Below are positions 31,501-43,884 of a stretch of 64,000 bases of DNA, in pieces. Position 1 is the stretch's first letter. Each line of letters opens with the position of its first letter. The translations under genes were made by a program, and so were the position numbers. The notes below the pieces were generated by a model. It had not been told where the DNA came from, did not search any database, and saw nothing but the letters and a program-made list of their open reading frames with translations. This DNA is from Hirundichthys speculiger (taxonomy: Eukaryota; Chordata; Actinopteri; Beloniformes; Exocoetidae): NCBI GenBank assembly GCA_018398805.1, contig JAGFBZ010002268.1:2253501-2317500 (forward strand), given 5' to 3'.

Positions 31501-33558
31501 GGGTAGAGATCTGCCTGCTGCAGTGGGCGGGGGGAGTTGGGATAAAAGCTAGGTATGTTACAGACTGAAAATGGAAATGTTTTTGCTGGGAGAGGCTAAT
31601 TGAGATAATTATAAAGGATGAGCAGAAAGCATCAGCTGAAGTAGAATAGACTGTGAATATGCTGCGAAGCGCTGTACTCGTTTTCAATTGAAAGATCAGT
31701 GGTTTGATACCAATTCCCCTCATGTCTTAAAGAGCCCTTGGGAAAGACACTTGAACCCCCAGACTGCCATGGTATTCTAAACTGAATGATTGTAGAGACT
31801 AAAGTGCTGAATACAAAATGTATAAGAAATGTGACTGGGTCAGTAAAAAAAAAAAAAAAACACAGTACAAATGCTCCGTAGAACCTCCACAAGGTTAAAA
31901 GGTACAGTGTAAGTGTGCACTGATTACTTTCTTACACGTACAAAGAAAGTCAGCATTCATCTATATTATTAGTTCACTGTTTATCTGCACGTCCACAGAC
32001 ACGTTCTTGGTCTTCAAGTGGGTTCACAGCACTGGCAAAGGCACATTACACCTCATAGAGAGCTTGAATTGCTCCATCCACTTACTTTTGCGGTGAAAAC
32101 ATTGATTGGATCAATCCAGAGTTTCAATAAGGGTCTGATTTCTTACCCTGCTCCAAAGACCACATCAGCAGCTGCAGTGCTGAATGTCTAAGTGAATACA
32201 GTTCAGGAGAGGTTAGCTGTGTGTATGTGTGTGTGTGATGTTTGCATGCATTATCTAATCAAAGGGCCTAAAGAATTTTTTGATGATAAAATGTTGACAC
32301 AGTGACACAATGTGTAAGTTGCATTATTCACAGAAGTATTTCACTGTGAAGTTGTGTGTGGTACGTAATGCGTCACAGATAAGCCTGTTTTATCAGCCTC
32401 AGAGCTGTTGAGGCCTGACATGTGACAGGTTAACAGCACTCATACTTAAGAAATGGCTTGCACTGACTGGTTGAGACAGTTGTTCTTGACTGGAGTAAAC
32501 TCAGTTTTCACATCTCTCCTTTGTCACTGCTTTCAGACACAAAGCCCGCTTACTTAACACTGTTGCAACACAGCAGAGGGAAGAAAATCAGACAGATCTT
32601 TAAATACTATTTATTTAATGCTAGCTAACATTCAGACCCATTTGTGCTAAAAGGGTTATTGAAGAACATTTTGGCTGTTCTCCATTCTGAAGGTAACTGG
32701 CTGCTCCTGTCACCTGTCTCCTTAGTCCTAATTCTATATACAAACTGCTTGCAGAGCTGCAGTACTGTGAGCAGTTTGGATCAGGAGCTGGTTGGCAAGT
32801 TCCGACTGACATGGAACTGCACATATCGAAGTATAAAAAAAAAAAAAAACCCTATGTTGAATTTCCCTTCTAGGATAAATAAAGTATTTTTCATTTCATT
32901 TCAATTTTCATTTCCATCTCTTTACCTGCTGCTGTCCTGTTCTTGAGTCAAGGGAGGATGAGATACCCCAACAGTGGAACTTTCCTGATGGTCGTCTTAT
33001 GAAACTGTCTTGCCCACAGCTATTTAAGATGATGATTACCGATGTCATGATCTTTTTTTTTCCCTCTAAGTAATTTCTATTTTTTAATCAGTTGCAATTT
33101 GCTTCTGTAGATGCCTCTTGGAGCGTTTTGATACTTGTATTATAGATGACTGCATCAGCATCACTAATGTGAAGAGAAATTGCTTCCTCAAGATGAGCCG
33201 AAGCAGTTTGATCATATTGTTGTCATTCCAGTTTTCATGTTCCTGAATGAGTTCTCTAATGAATTATGGAGATTTTTAGCGTATGACACTTTGCACAGCA
33301 ACTTTGATTATTTATTTAAATTACTGGACCATGTGGTCACAAAACACTAAATGTCCTATTGTAATTCAGACTCTAAATATTTTAAAGGATTACCTCTTAT
33401 CATATGAGATGGGCTAATAAGTCATGCTCACTTTAGGACACTTTCTGATCACAGTCTGAAACTTAAAATGATAAATGCGTTATATTTCAAATTAATTCTC
33501 TTGTTTAAAACATGTTTTTTTTTTTTTAAGGTATCTGCATATTTTGAAAATAACAGTC
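28537..33558 (+). other. trip4 intron 11, left part
   Basis: Start of a 35-kb intron. It contains a (TG)n tract at about 30655-30690, poly-A/T runs and, at about 32850-32895, a LINE/SINE-like 3' end ('gaatttcccttctaggataa' then ataaagta). I see no gene. Confidence 0.6.
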
Positions 33559-33566
33559 CATATAAG

Positions 33567-35194
33567 TAGGGATGCACAATAACTGTTTTTTTTTTAATCG
33601 ATACCGATAACCAATAACTTTCAGCTCCTAAAGGCCGATACAGATAACCAATAACACACACATACATCTAAGATCATAACAACAATACTCTGAACAAAAC
33701 CAAAAACAGTTTTGACTCTTTAAATGAACAGATATTATTTTTTCCAATAAAAAAACTATTGGCAAGCCTCTCAAACATTTTCATAAAGCTATCAAACAAA
33801 CCTATTTGATATCTTAAATCAGTGGTTCTCAAACTTTTGATACTGCGTACCACCTGAGAAACTGTTCAGCTCTGAGTACCACCATGATGACCAATTTTAA
33901 AATAAAGCCATATATGCCTTGTCAATTAGCTTTCAACACACAGAGATGTTTATTCCTTATTGTGGATATTTATTACCTGAATTGTTACTTTACTGAATCA
34001 GACATTTATAACTCTGTCCAACAATTCTCACATACTCATACTCTCATACAGAGCAAAATAAACACACTCAAAAGTTGTTACATCTGCACTGGAACTGAAT
34101 ATGCAAAAAATACTTTTTTAAAAGACACAATTTTAAATATCTCAAGCTGCACATTTCATTTAAAACGTATTTATAATGCATTGTATGTTTCTGATTTTTT
34201 TTTAAATATGAAAATGTGGTAAAAATGTGGAAAGTCATGACGTTCCCCGCGTACCACCAGAGCGCTCGCGTACCACTGTCTTAAATCAACTTAAATAAGG
34301 TGCATTACTTCCTGATTATATAAAATAAAGGTTCCTTGAACTGATGGAAATACATGCATCAGAATTACAAACTGTAAAAAGTGCATTCCATAAGTTTACA
34401 AAAAATAAATATACCTAAAGAAAATGAATGCACTGACAAGTTAGATTCAAAGATTTCTACCTTCTACCCATTTCACCTTTTTGCCCGTGGGTCATCTTTG
34501 ACAAATTTCTTGGATTTTTCAAAAGCCCTCGCCGATGTGTGTAAATACCGGTTAAGTGTTTGCTGCTGACTTGCTCACATTAGCGGTAGCTCACGTTAGC
34601 GCAATTTCAACACTTTCAAAGGCAATGGTTATGTTTCAGATGGCTGATCGGGTTTGACGTATTAAAGCTTGTGCTATTTTCCCCTCCTCGTGGAATTTGC
34701 TTGGAGCATTTGTCACAAATAACCAGCAAACTATTTTCTTCTGAAACTTTAACGAAGTTCCATCCAATGTTTGTTTTCATCAGCACGCTGTGCTGCAGGC
34801 TGCATTCAAGGTGTCACAAATTCCCACATTCCCTCATTTGCTAGTTTTTCTTTTGGGCTTATCTATTTTTTCTATTTTTTATGTATAATGTGAGAAAATA
34901 CTGCAAACATCAGTTCAAGTCAGCAACTACCAAAATTGTGACCGAGTTAACAAGTTGTTTTCTGGCATGAGGGGGTACTCTTGATTTTCCTTATTGAGAA
35001 ATCGTTTTTCTGATTATGCCGACGTCACTCGAACATAACATTCACAGCCGGTTATTCAAGTTTTCAGTGGGAACGAGGCACTGCCGTGTTGATGAAAAAA
35101 TATATGTTATCGAGGCTGTTTGTCCTGATATCGGAATTATCAGAACGACGTCATAATTTTCTGTTATCGGCCCGATAGTTATTGTGCACCCCTA
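33567..35194. mobile_element. hAT-like element with nested Charlie-like MITE
   Basis: The ends TAGGGATGCACAATAACT and AGTTATTGTGCACCCCTA are inverted repeats. A perfect 8-bp duplication CATATAAG flanks them (33559-33566 and 35195-35202). No transposase frame survives. A second hAT-type element sits at 33820-34278. Confidence 0.88.
33820..34278. mobile_element. Charlie-like hAT MITE, nested
   Basis: The left end CAGTGGTTCTCAAACTTTTG is the classic Charlie-group terminus and the right end is GTACCACTG. It is flanked by a perfect 8-bp duplication TCTTAAAT (33812-33819 and 34279-34286). 459 bp, non-coding. Confidence 0.88.
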
Positions 35195-36113
35195 CATATA
35201 AGGCATTATGTTGTAAAGTCTGTAAAATGGCATCAATAGCTATGAGCACTCCTCATTTACACAAGATCTACACGTGGTTGGAGGCAGGAGTGGTTTTTGT
35301 CCCTACCTACGAAAAGTTCAGAACTGCTAACATTTTCATGAATGCCGAAATACATAAGTATCATTCTGCTTACAGTTTACACATAAATTTGTTGTGGTCA
35401 CGTTTCATGAATGAGGCCCGTTGTCTGTGACCCAAACAAAGTAATTAAACCCCTGGCTTATCTGCTGCCCTCTTTTTCTTCGATGAACAGGCATTGTGTG
35501 TTTGTGTGCATTGGAGGTGCTGCTTTGGAAATAGGTCTGACACAGGGTTGCGCTTTTTAATTGCGTTTTCAAAATCTTGCTGACTCTTACGGATTTTTCC
35601 AACATCTCTAGCACAAATTTTATATGAAGTACTTAGAAGCTCCTTTCAGACCTGCACTGCTTTCTATTAATCTGAGGTCAACTGAATGTGTTTGTGTCAT
35701 GTCTGAACAACCACTCTGGGGCCTATCCACAACAATTTGTGATGGGAATCTTTCTGCTTTTTTCAAACATCAGATGCATAACATTAATGGCCTCATCAGT
35801 CTGAAGAGACATCATTCAGTCATTGAAACATCGGCCACTTTTAACAAACTGTTCTTCACAGATTCATTCAGACAAGCCTTTGACAGAAATGGAGAGAGCC
35901 ACACTTCATGCATGGTATTCTTCATTAGCAATGCTTGTCATTGTGGAAAACTAGCCAGTAAATATAGTGAGATATAATGCTGGAGGCTTCATGCAGGGTT
36001 ATCACAATTTTCCCACATGTGACATCACCTTAGCCGCCTTAGCACTCACATAATATTGGTGGATACAAGGAGCCAAAAATAATGTTTTTTATTTATTAAT
36101 GCCTATTACAGAC

Positions 36114-36373
36114 TAGGGACGGAACGGTTACAGGTATTATGGTATAGTGCAGTGAAATTTTACGCGATAACATTTGCCGTTTATGTTTGACTTGATATGG
36201 ATATGGAATATCAGGCTCATTCAAGTCTTGCGAGTGACTTGCGACTGTGTCTCGCGTGAATATGTAGCTTGTAACATAGACACCGTAACATAAGCATGGT
36301 GGAACGTGCTAATGGCACGCAGGACAATTACCAACCCACTAAAAGAACGAAATCTGAGGTCCTGGGCATAATT

Positions 36374-36407
<34 letters not shown>

Positions 36408-37358
36408 ATGCAGAGGTACAACTGGTGGAGGACAGTAATCCTGTCTGCAGAGCACTTGTTCACATTTTATTGTAATTTGTACAAGTAACTGTTTCTTTAT
36501 TTGGACATTTTTACTTATTTAAGGTTCAGCTTAAAGTCCAAAGTTTATTACCTCTGCCAAGGAGGTAATGTTTTTGCTGGCGTTTATCTGTTTAACTGTC
36601 TGTCTGTCTGTGTACAAGATAACTAAAAAAATTATGCATGGATTTTAATGAAATTTTCAGGAGTTGTCAGAAATGTGAAAAGGAAAAACTGATTTCATTT
36701 TGGGTGTGATCTTGAAGAAATCCTGGATTCTGGATCACTTTCAAATTTTCGATAAGATTGCGGTCAATGGGGCCAAAGATTTTGTTTCTCAATATCTCCG
36801 TTAATTATTGCACAAAACTCATGAAATTTGACTCAGGGATTGACAATGGGAACCTCTATCAAATTTCAAAGGCTGATCCGAATCTGATGCAGAAGGTGGA
36901 TTTTATCGCAATCTGTAAATCACTATATGGGGAAATTGTTGTGGTTGGCGGAGGTCTGCGCTCTCTGAGTGCTTTTCTAGTTTCATTTGAAGTTGCAGTA
37001 TAATTTTTGTTCCTGATAATTGTTTGCATATTTTGATCTACTATGCTTGTTAAAGTATTCATTTAAACTTGGACCAGACAAATAAGCTTTGTTCCTGTAA
37101 TTTATTTTGTTCATTTAAAATAAAATCTCTTTCTGTGCCAGTTGTTTGCCCTTTTGGAGTGAAAGTTTCATTATGATAAGATTTTGGCTTCTGATGTTTT
37201 TAGTATGACAAGAAAGTCACAAGATTTTGTGAAATAATTTTAATGTATGTGTTGTTTGGACATTTGTATAGCAATTAAGAATACAACTATAATATCGTAA
37301 ACCATGATAATTTGATCACTAAAGTAGATATCAAATTTTCCATATCGTTACATCCCTA
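36114..37358. mobile_element. hAT-like element with internal dispersed repeat
   Basis: The ends TAGGGACGGAACGGTTAC and GTTACATCCCTA form imperfect inverted repeats. Flanking 8-mers are TTACAGAC (36106-36113) and TTACACAC (37359-37366), one mismatch. It contains a poly-T run at about 36375-36402 and an embedded repeat at about 36548-36982. Confidence 0.75.
36548..36982. repeat. Widespread fish repeat ('ctctgccaaggaggt' family)
   Basis: It begins 'acctctgccaaggaggtaat' and ends 'gcggaggtctgcgctctctg' followed by agtgcttttctagtt, both recognisable from many fish loci. The class is uncertain. It lies inside the hAT-like element. Confidence 0.55.
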
Positions 37359-37429
37359 TTACACACTCACTGTCTCTCGACAGGGCTCTCAAGCTCCAGT
37401 CCTAGAGGGCTGCTGTCCTGCATGTCTTA

Positions 37430-38128
37430 AGGGCCGTGTATACTCTCGTGTCAATGTGTCGCCGTCAGCTTGTCGCAGAGATGCCGCAGACACTTTTGAT
37501 TTATACTCGTGCGGTCTCCACTATGTTATTCCAAGCCACAACGCAAGAGGGAAGATCGGTTTGAAAAAGTTCACCAACGCTGCCGTACTTTTTGGGGGCT
37601 TAATTCATCATGCTTCTTAAGGGTTGTGTATACTCTCACAGCAATGTGTCGCAGTTATCTTTTCGCCGGTATGCCACAGTTATTTTGGATTTATGCCCAA
37701 ACGCGGTCTCCACTGTGTTATTCCAAGCCACAACGCGAGAGCGACAATCACAAACGAGCTAAACTTACTAAACTTATCTCTTGTGTTTTTCCACTTCCTC
37801 ACTGTCTCGGCCGTATCTAGACCCACATTCATCGCTATCTCCCTCCATGAATTACTAGAATATGTGCTGTCTTTGTGGTGTGGAGAACAAGAATCGTACC
37901 GATGTGGGTACTTCCTCATTTCTTCAATGACGCGCTCTTTTCTGTGTGTAGAATTGACCAATCAGAGGCCTCCTTTCTCTCCTCTCTGCGACACTGTCTG
38001 CGTCGAGTTACAATTTTGGGTATGTGCACCGGAGTCTCTGCGTAGTGTCTGCGTATGGTGGGGGGGGCATCTCTGCGTCGTCTGCGTAGGTGACGCAGAT
38101 GACCTGATGTTCGAGTATAAATCAGGCT
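37430..38128. mobile_element. PIF/Harbinger-type element with MADF fragment and duplicated left end
   Basis: A complete unit 37620-38128 is bounded by TTA (37617-37619 and 38129-38131). Its ends are agggttgtgtatactc and gagtataaatcaggct. Directly before it lies a second left end, 37430-37616, itself preceded by TTA (37427-37429). It is related to the MITE at 2620-2940. A minus-strand MADF-domain frame is present. Confidence 0.78.
37680..37961 (-). pseudogene. MADF-domain protein fragment of the transposon
   Basis: The frame from 37961 reads RKERVIEEMRKYPHRYDSCS, then SNSWREIAMNVGLDTAETVR and KWKNTRDKF. That is the pattern of a MADF (Myb/SANT-like) DNA-binding domain: EEM-KYP-LYD ... SWREIA ... 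KWKNLRD. After about 65 residues it runs into element-end sequence, so the rest of the protein is missing. MADF or Myb-like second proteins are typical of PIF/Harbinger elements. Confidence 0.75.
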
Positions 38129-38290
38129 TTAGATGTTTACTTATGATACTTATGATCCCACCTTCACTATGTGAGATGATAAGTTAGGACACCACTAACA
38201 AAAACACTAAAACCACTACGCCCTAATAGTTACACTTTCTCAAAGTGACATGTCATTTTGGCATTAAAAAATGTTATTATTATTATTATT

Positions 38291-39301
38291 TAGGGCTGGG
38301 CAAGTTAACGCGTTATCGCATTAACACATTAATTTATTAACGCCGACATTTATTTTATCGCACGTTAACGCATGTCGCTCACATGCTTTTGTTTTGAAAA
38401 GTCTGTTGCTGGCTGCTGCGGAACCGGAAAATAATTGACAGGTAAACATGCGGACATGGAGAGCGGTAAAAATCCGTGTACTTTTTAGTTTGGGTAGCAA
38501 CTCAGGTAGCAATATTAACAATTCTGTCTGAAAAAAAAAAAACTCTCCATCTAGTGGCACAGATGTGTAACGACAGCAGAAAGTCTAGTCCTTGATTATA
38601 AAACAAAACCATTTCAGGGTCACGTAAACCAGACAATAGAATATTAAAAACAAATTCAGTCCTCTGGCCTGTTTGCTAAAATTGAAATATAAAAAAACCA
38701 GGCATTTTTTTCTGTTTTTTGTGTTAGATTAAAAAACAGAAAAAATAAAAAGTCACTTTTTAACTTTTTGAATTTTTGATTGACAATTGAAAATGTAAAA
38801 AAACTAATGATACACAGATAATTATGGACTGATAAAGTTACGGAACTTTAACATGGACATTTTCATTTTAAAGTTCTCCCAGGGGAGAACTGCCAAGTTG
38901 AACTCCCTGTTAAAATTTTCTGCTGTTATCTCAGAAATGACCTGTTTTAATGTTCTGATTGTGGCCTCTAGATTGTTAGGATTTTGTTGGTAGACTTTAA
39001 TTTTTCAGAAAAAAACAGAATGACATTAATGGCCTGGCCGTGGCAATAAGCTTTATTTTATTTGACATTTTTTAAGATGAGATTTACACTAAATATGTGT
39101 TACTGGCAAGTGCTGATGTTAAAAGTGTTTGAACAACAAATGTTATGGCACTTTAGTTCATATGGCAGCAGAACCATTTAAATAAAAGTGACCTTTACAC
39201 TACTTTTGAATTCATTATTTGATTTTCCGTATACAATGTGATTAATCAAGGAAATCATGTGATTAACTGCGATTAAAAATTTTAATAGTTGCCCAGCCCT
39301 A
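38291..39301. mobile_element. hAT-like non-autonomous element, copy 3 (uninterrupted)
   Basis: The ends TAGGGCTGGGCAA and TTGCCCAGCCCTA are a perfect 13-bp inverted repeat. The flanks are ATT repeats, so the target duplication cannot be fixed. It retains 'gtggcacagatgtgtaacga' at about 38564-38583, the unoccupied form of the site used by the provirus in copy 2. 1011 bp, non-coding. Confidence 0.88.
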
Positions 39302-39309
39302 ATTATTAT

Positions 39310-42300
39310 TATCAGTTTCGCAAGCACACTGAATTTTATAAGAAACTGACTCCACAGTGACTTTGGTATTGCACTGTGGGCTTTTTCACTGCTATTAAGG
39401 ATACAGTTAAATTAGGAAAGGCTTAACCATTTATTTTGAATCTGTAAGTGTGTCTAAACTTTTGGCTGGTACTCTCTTTAACTGATTGAAACCATTTATG
39501 TGATGTCCCTTGTGTCTGAAAAAGACAAGTTGCACCTGGACTTTGCGTAGTGTGACACATCAAACCATCTCCTATAAAACAAGGAACATTCATTTACTAA
39601 GTTAAATATATACTAACATCATTTTTTGTATGTAGGAGGTCCCAGTAATGTCTAAAATAACATGATAAAGCTGCTTTTTGTATTTATGATGTTTGACTTT
39701 CATATTCATAATTGTTTTTTGCTTTCATCTTTTAGCTTTCACAGACTCCAAGCATAATTTATGAATGTCTCATCTGCATAATATGTGTAGAACATAACTG
39801 TATTATCTGCATACATTTTAGTCTCTTCTCCTAAATATATAATACATTTCTGATTATTACATTGAAAAGTAATGGACCTTGAATTGAACTCAGTGAAAGG
39901 GTGGAAGAGATACTCTGTTTGTCCTTCGTGTTTTACTTAAGTGCAATAAGTAGTGATAATCGCATAAGTACAAACACAACCCTGGTTGCTTTTGAAATAA
40001 TCCTCTCAAAGGGTCACTCAGAGTGCAGCAAAACAAAAAAAACATCTGAATCCAATCAGTTCTTCATGTTACCACCCTTTGACACCAAGGTTGTTCAAAC
40101 CATTGCATGACCGTGTTGCATGAGACAGCGTTGTCTTGTGCCTCATTGTCTTCTGTCTTGTCATGTAATCCCAGATTGACTTGTTGTTGATGAGATCAGG
40201 GGTTTGTTTGGGGCAGACCATCTGTTACAGACTGTTTTTTTGTTTGTTTGTTTTTGTCACTGAAAATAGTTATAAATGGCGGGCTGTAGTGTGTTGCTGG
40301 AGATGGTTGTTCTGCTGCAGACAGATTTTGGAGCGATGAGACATCTCTTTGATGGAGCAATATTCATATTTCTAAGATGGTTGACAATTTTGCACATCAG
40401 TCTAGATCTGAAAGATCATTTAGGGTGGATTTAATTCTTCCTTTTGAAATTGGTTGCTGATCAAATAATCATATTTCCATTCAAATAATTAATGTTATGT
40501 ATCTACCTCTTCTGTTTGTCTTTTTGACATTCAGTTAATCAAGCAAGACCTTCACTTGATCAATAGATGGATAGATAGCAGCTATGTAACTGAAACCGGG
40601 CTTATACCACATCACAAAGCCAGGTCCATAACTGCTTATCTGTTCAAAGAAGTGCTGGTTCCTTTAGAATAGCGTTTGTGTAAGCTCTCCATCTGACCTC
40701 CACAGTGGAGCTCCCGTTCTTGTTAGCCTGGCTGGAAGCTCCAACTGATGCCTGAGTTTCCTTGTGTGGTAATGTGATATTTATATGCTGAAAGCCTTCC
40801 TGCCAGCTTGCCACACACACACACACACATGCACGCACACACACTCTCTTGCACAGGATATATTGGATGCATTCCAAAGTAAGGGAAGTCAGGCAGTGCT
40901 ATTTTTTTCTTCCTGCTCTTTTTTTTTTTTTTTTTTTTGCTGTAACACTCTGTGAATCTTTAGCAGTGGCTGCTCTCCTATTTTCCTGCTCCCCTCCCCC
41001 CCATCAGTCCATCCTCACATGTACTCCTTTTTCTCTCCTGCACTATGTTTTACAGGTCAGTGCTGTAAAATGGCACATTGTCGCAGAGAATTCAGCTTAT
41101 GTTCGCTGAATAGACGTGCACACTCATTGTCAATCAAGTGTCTTTCATTCTTTCTGCGCAACCTCAGTCACACACCAACGCGCTGACATTCCTCCCCTTC
41201 CTCCCTCTTCCTCGCTGGGCAGTTTGCCATGGCAGAGAGGTCAGACATCATGTGATTCTGCAGTGGTGTGTAGAATGCATTCAGCTCAGGGCCCCCAGGC
41301 ACTGGACGACAACCAACCAAACCTCAGTCACAGGTTTTCCACAGCATGAAATATACATAGAACCATCTGCCAAACTTAAAATGGCCTACTACTGCTGCCC
41401 ACAGACCACTTTATTAAATGTCACACAGTCTTTGCTAAAGTTAAGCCTCCTTTATTATCTGTGCTTCTCTAACGTTTAATTCAAAACTTGTTCCTCTTTC
41501 TGCATGTTGATCACAGATGCTTGCAACAATGAGAAACATAACACAGTACAAATTTCAGACAGCTTTCTTTGATCCTCTGAAAGATGGCTCACTTAATAAA
41601 AAAAAAAGTCATAATCAGAAAATAGCTGAATGAATTTCAATCGACATGAAGTATGCAAGGTTAAACAGGGATACTTTAACAAAATGCAGTTCTTCTTTTC
41701 TTTTTAAAGATAACCTAAAGGTAACATGCTGTTCCTCTTCTACAGCAGACCTCATCGACATATTTCTAAGCTGCAGCTCTGTCTTCTGTTTCTTTTCTGG
41801 ACTGGAAAAATGTTCCTGAGGTCATAGTCATTATGTAGTCATTACTCAAGTGCAGTCCTTGAGAATATAAACAGGAAAGCCTGCAGGGTGTACTCTTATT
41901 ATTGCAGTGTTGATTAATATTGACTGTAACAGGAATGGAGTGCTAATATATGAAGCCATGATATGGCCTGTTATTGTTTCATAATGCAAACAAATGTTAG
42001 AATTAATCAAAGAGCAAAAAATATTTTAGGGTTTCAAAGTAGAGAAAGTCATAATTTGCTTTCTGTCTTTATGATACATTTTATTTTCCTAATTCTGTAG
42101 CAGATTTAGTTACAGTACACTCAAGATTGAGGGTTCATTTGCCAAGTATTTCATGTTGTATGACTAAAATGAATCTGTTACTGGTTATAATGCATTTCAC
42201 AGAACTCTTTACTGTAGAATTCTTAGATGGGTGAGGCCTCAGAGATCTCACAAAATAATTTTCTTTTTCTTCCTTTTTTTACTTTGCTACATGCCATGTA

Positions 42301-43150
42301 TAAAATATTAGTAAAAGGTATATACTGCATATAAAATAACTGTCGGATTCATAGGAGAAGGAAAATGTACACTTGCCAACCTTATTCACTCATCGACTAT
42401 AATTTGCAGGGATATTAGTTTACTTTTTTTAGATTTAATAGAATAAAGGTCTGTTCAAGGTATTAAAGATTGTTCCAAATATAGCTAATATGAAAAGTGT
42501 GCCACAATATCTGTAATAAATAATGACCCAGCTTAAATTATACTGTTTTGCACTAAACAAAGCATTAAGAAATTCAAACTAAATGATTTTTTATTGGAAT
42601 CAAAGCCATGGTATTATGTATGGGAAGAGTAGTTCAATCAAGAATACAATTCAGTACTTCACTACTTCAGTAGGGCTGCCTCGAAACTAGTAACAACTGG
42701 AGAACCTGACCTGTAACTTAGTTTAGCATCTAAAAGGATCTAAAGCTTTACTGGAGGTGACATTCATGACTGACTGAACGAAGGTGTTGAATTTTGCAGC
42801 TGGCTGTTTGCAAAAGAAACACAAAAAAAAGATATCCAAATTGAAACCGGGATGTTGACATAATGGATGAATATCTGCATATCTAAGTATTCCAGTCCTA
42901 ATATTTACTCAAATATCGCTTTTTGCTCCACAAGTCCTGGTAATTCTGCCGTGACTTTTTTCAGTGATGCAATGGAAGTCTGTTGGTGACAAAGTTGGCC
43001 ATGATCTGTGGATGGTCCTTCTGCTGAGTGCTCCACTTTCTAATTGTAGTTCACTCCAGGCCTATGATTTGCTAGCTTTACCTGGTGGAACTTGTCTTGG
43101 ACTTCACTTTTTTTTTTTTTTTTTTTTTTTTTTAAGAATTTCCACACATA
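39310..43150 (+). other. trip4 intron 11, unremarkable
   Basis: AT-rich sequence with a (CA)n tract at about 40812-40844 and poly-T at about 40919-40938 and 43109-43134. No supported gene. Confidence 0.55.
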
Positions 43151-43152
43151 AT

Positions 43153-43884
43153 CAGTGCGTTTACATGGGAATTTTAATTCCTCTTTAATTCAGAATTAAA
43201 GTTAAAGCCGAATAAAAGTTACCATGTAAACACTTAATTCCATATGAAAATGTCAATTCTGAATTAAACTTAATTCCGAAGTAAGTGGCTGGTTTATTCC
43301 CATTTTAATTCCGCATTAAATAATTCCGCGGTCATGTATACACTCATTCCTGTTTAAATTAATTCCCGTCTTTCTGAGCATGCTCGTTCTCTTGCCCGTC
43401 TGTCGCGATGATGCTTATATTCCGCGCTGGGCTTGTTTTCAAAACGGCAGCACGCAGTAAACGGTGTTCAAGAGCAGAGACGATTTATTTAATAAATAGC
43501 TTGGAGGAACTGGAAATAATTAAAAGAACAGATGGCAGGAAACATAAAAATTTTGAGCTTTTCAAAGCGGCCAGGTTAAATGAAGGAGGTTTCGCAGATA
43601 GAGACGCCACCCAGGTCAAAAATAAGTGAAATGTTGTTGCTAACCTAGTTAGCTAAGTTTGTTTTCTTCCGTTAGATGTAAAGACGTCCGCCCCCCCATC
43701 CAATCAGAACCCTTCCCAACCCCCAGACCTAAAGCGGAGTTGGATAAAGCCGAACAAACGTGTTTTCCATGTAAACCTTAATTCGGAATTACTTATTTCC
43801 ATGTAAACTCGAAGGAAAATAGTTTAATTCGGAATTATTTAATTCCTAATTTTAATTCCGAATTAAAAAACATCATGTAACCGT
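43153..43884. mobile_element. Harbinger-like element with Myb/trihelix ORF
   Basis: Both ends carry multiple 'catgtaaac' and 'aattccgaatta' blocks in inverted orientation: left gtttacatgggaattttaat, right ending attaaaaaacatcatgtaac. Target repeats could not be fixed, so boundaries are approximate. It encloses a small Myb-like ORF. Confidence 0.6.
43408..43629 (+). pseudogene. Myb/SANT-like fragment of the transposon
   Basis: A 73-codon frame ending EELEIIKRTDGRKHKNFELF, then KAARLNEGGFADRDATQVKN and K-stop. It resembles the first two helices of a trihelix/Myb-like domain (FADRDATQVKNKxK) and stops before the third is complete. The normal coding continuation is probably lost, or spliced from the stop region. 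Confidence 0.5.

Noticed and set aside
37509..38187. Overlapping plus-strand ORFs of 103 and 187 residues
   Set aside because: They are shadows of the Harbinger-type element, whose real coding remnant is the MADF frame on the other strand.
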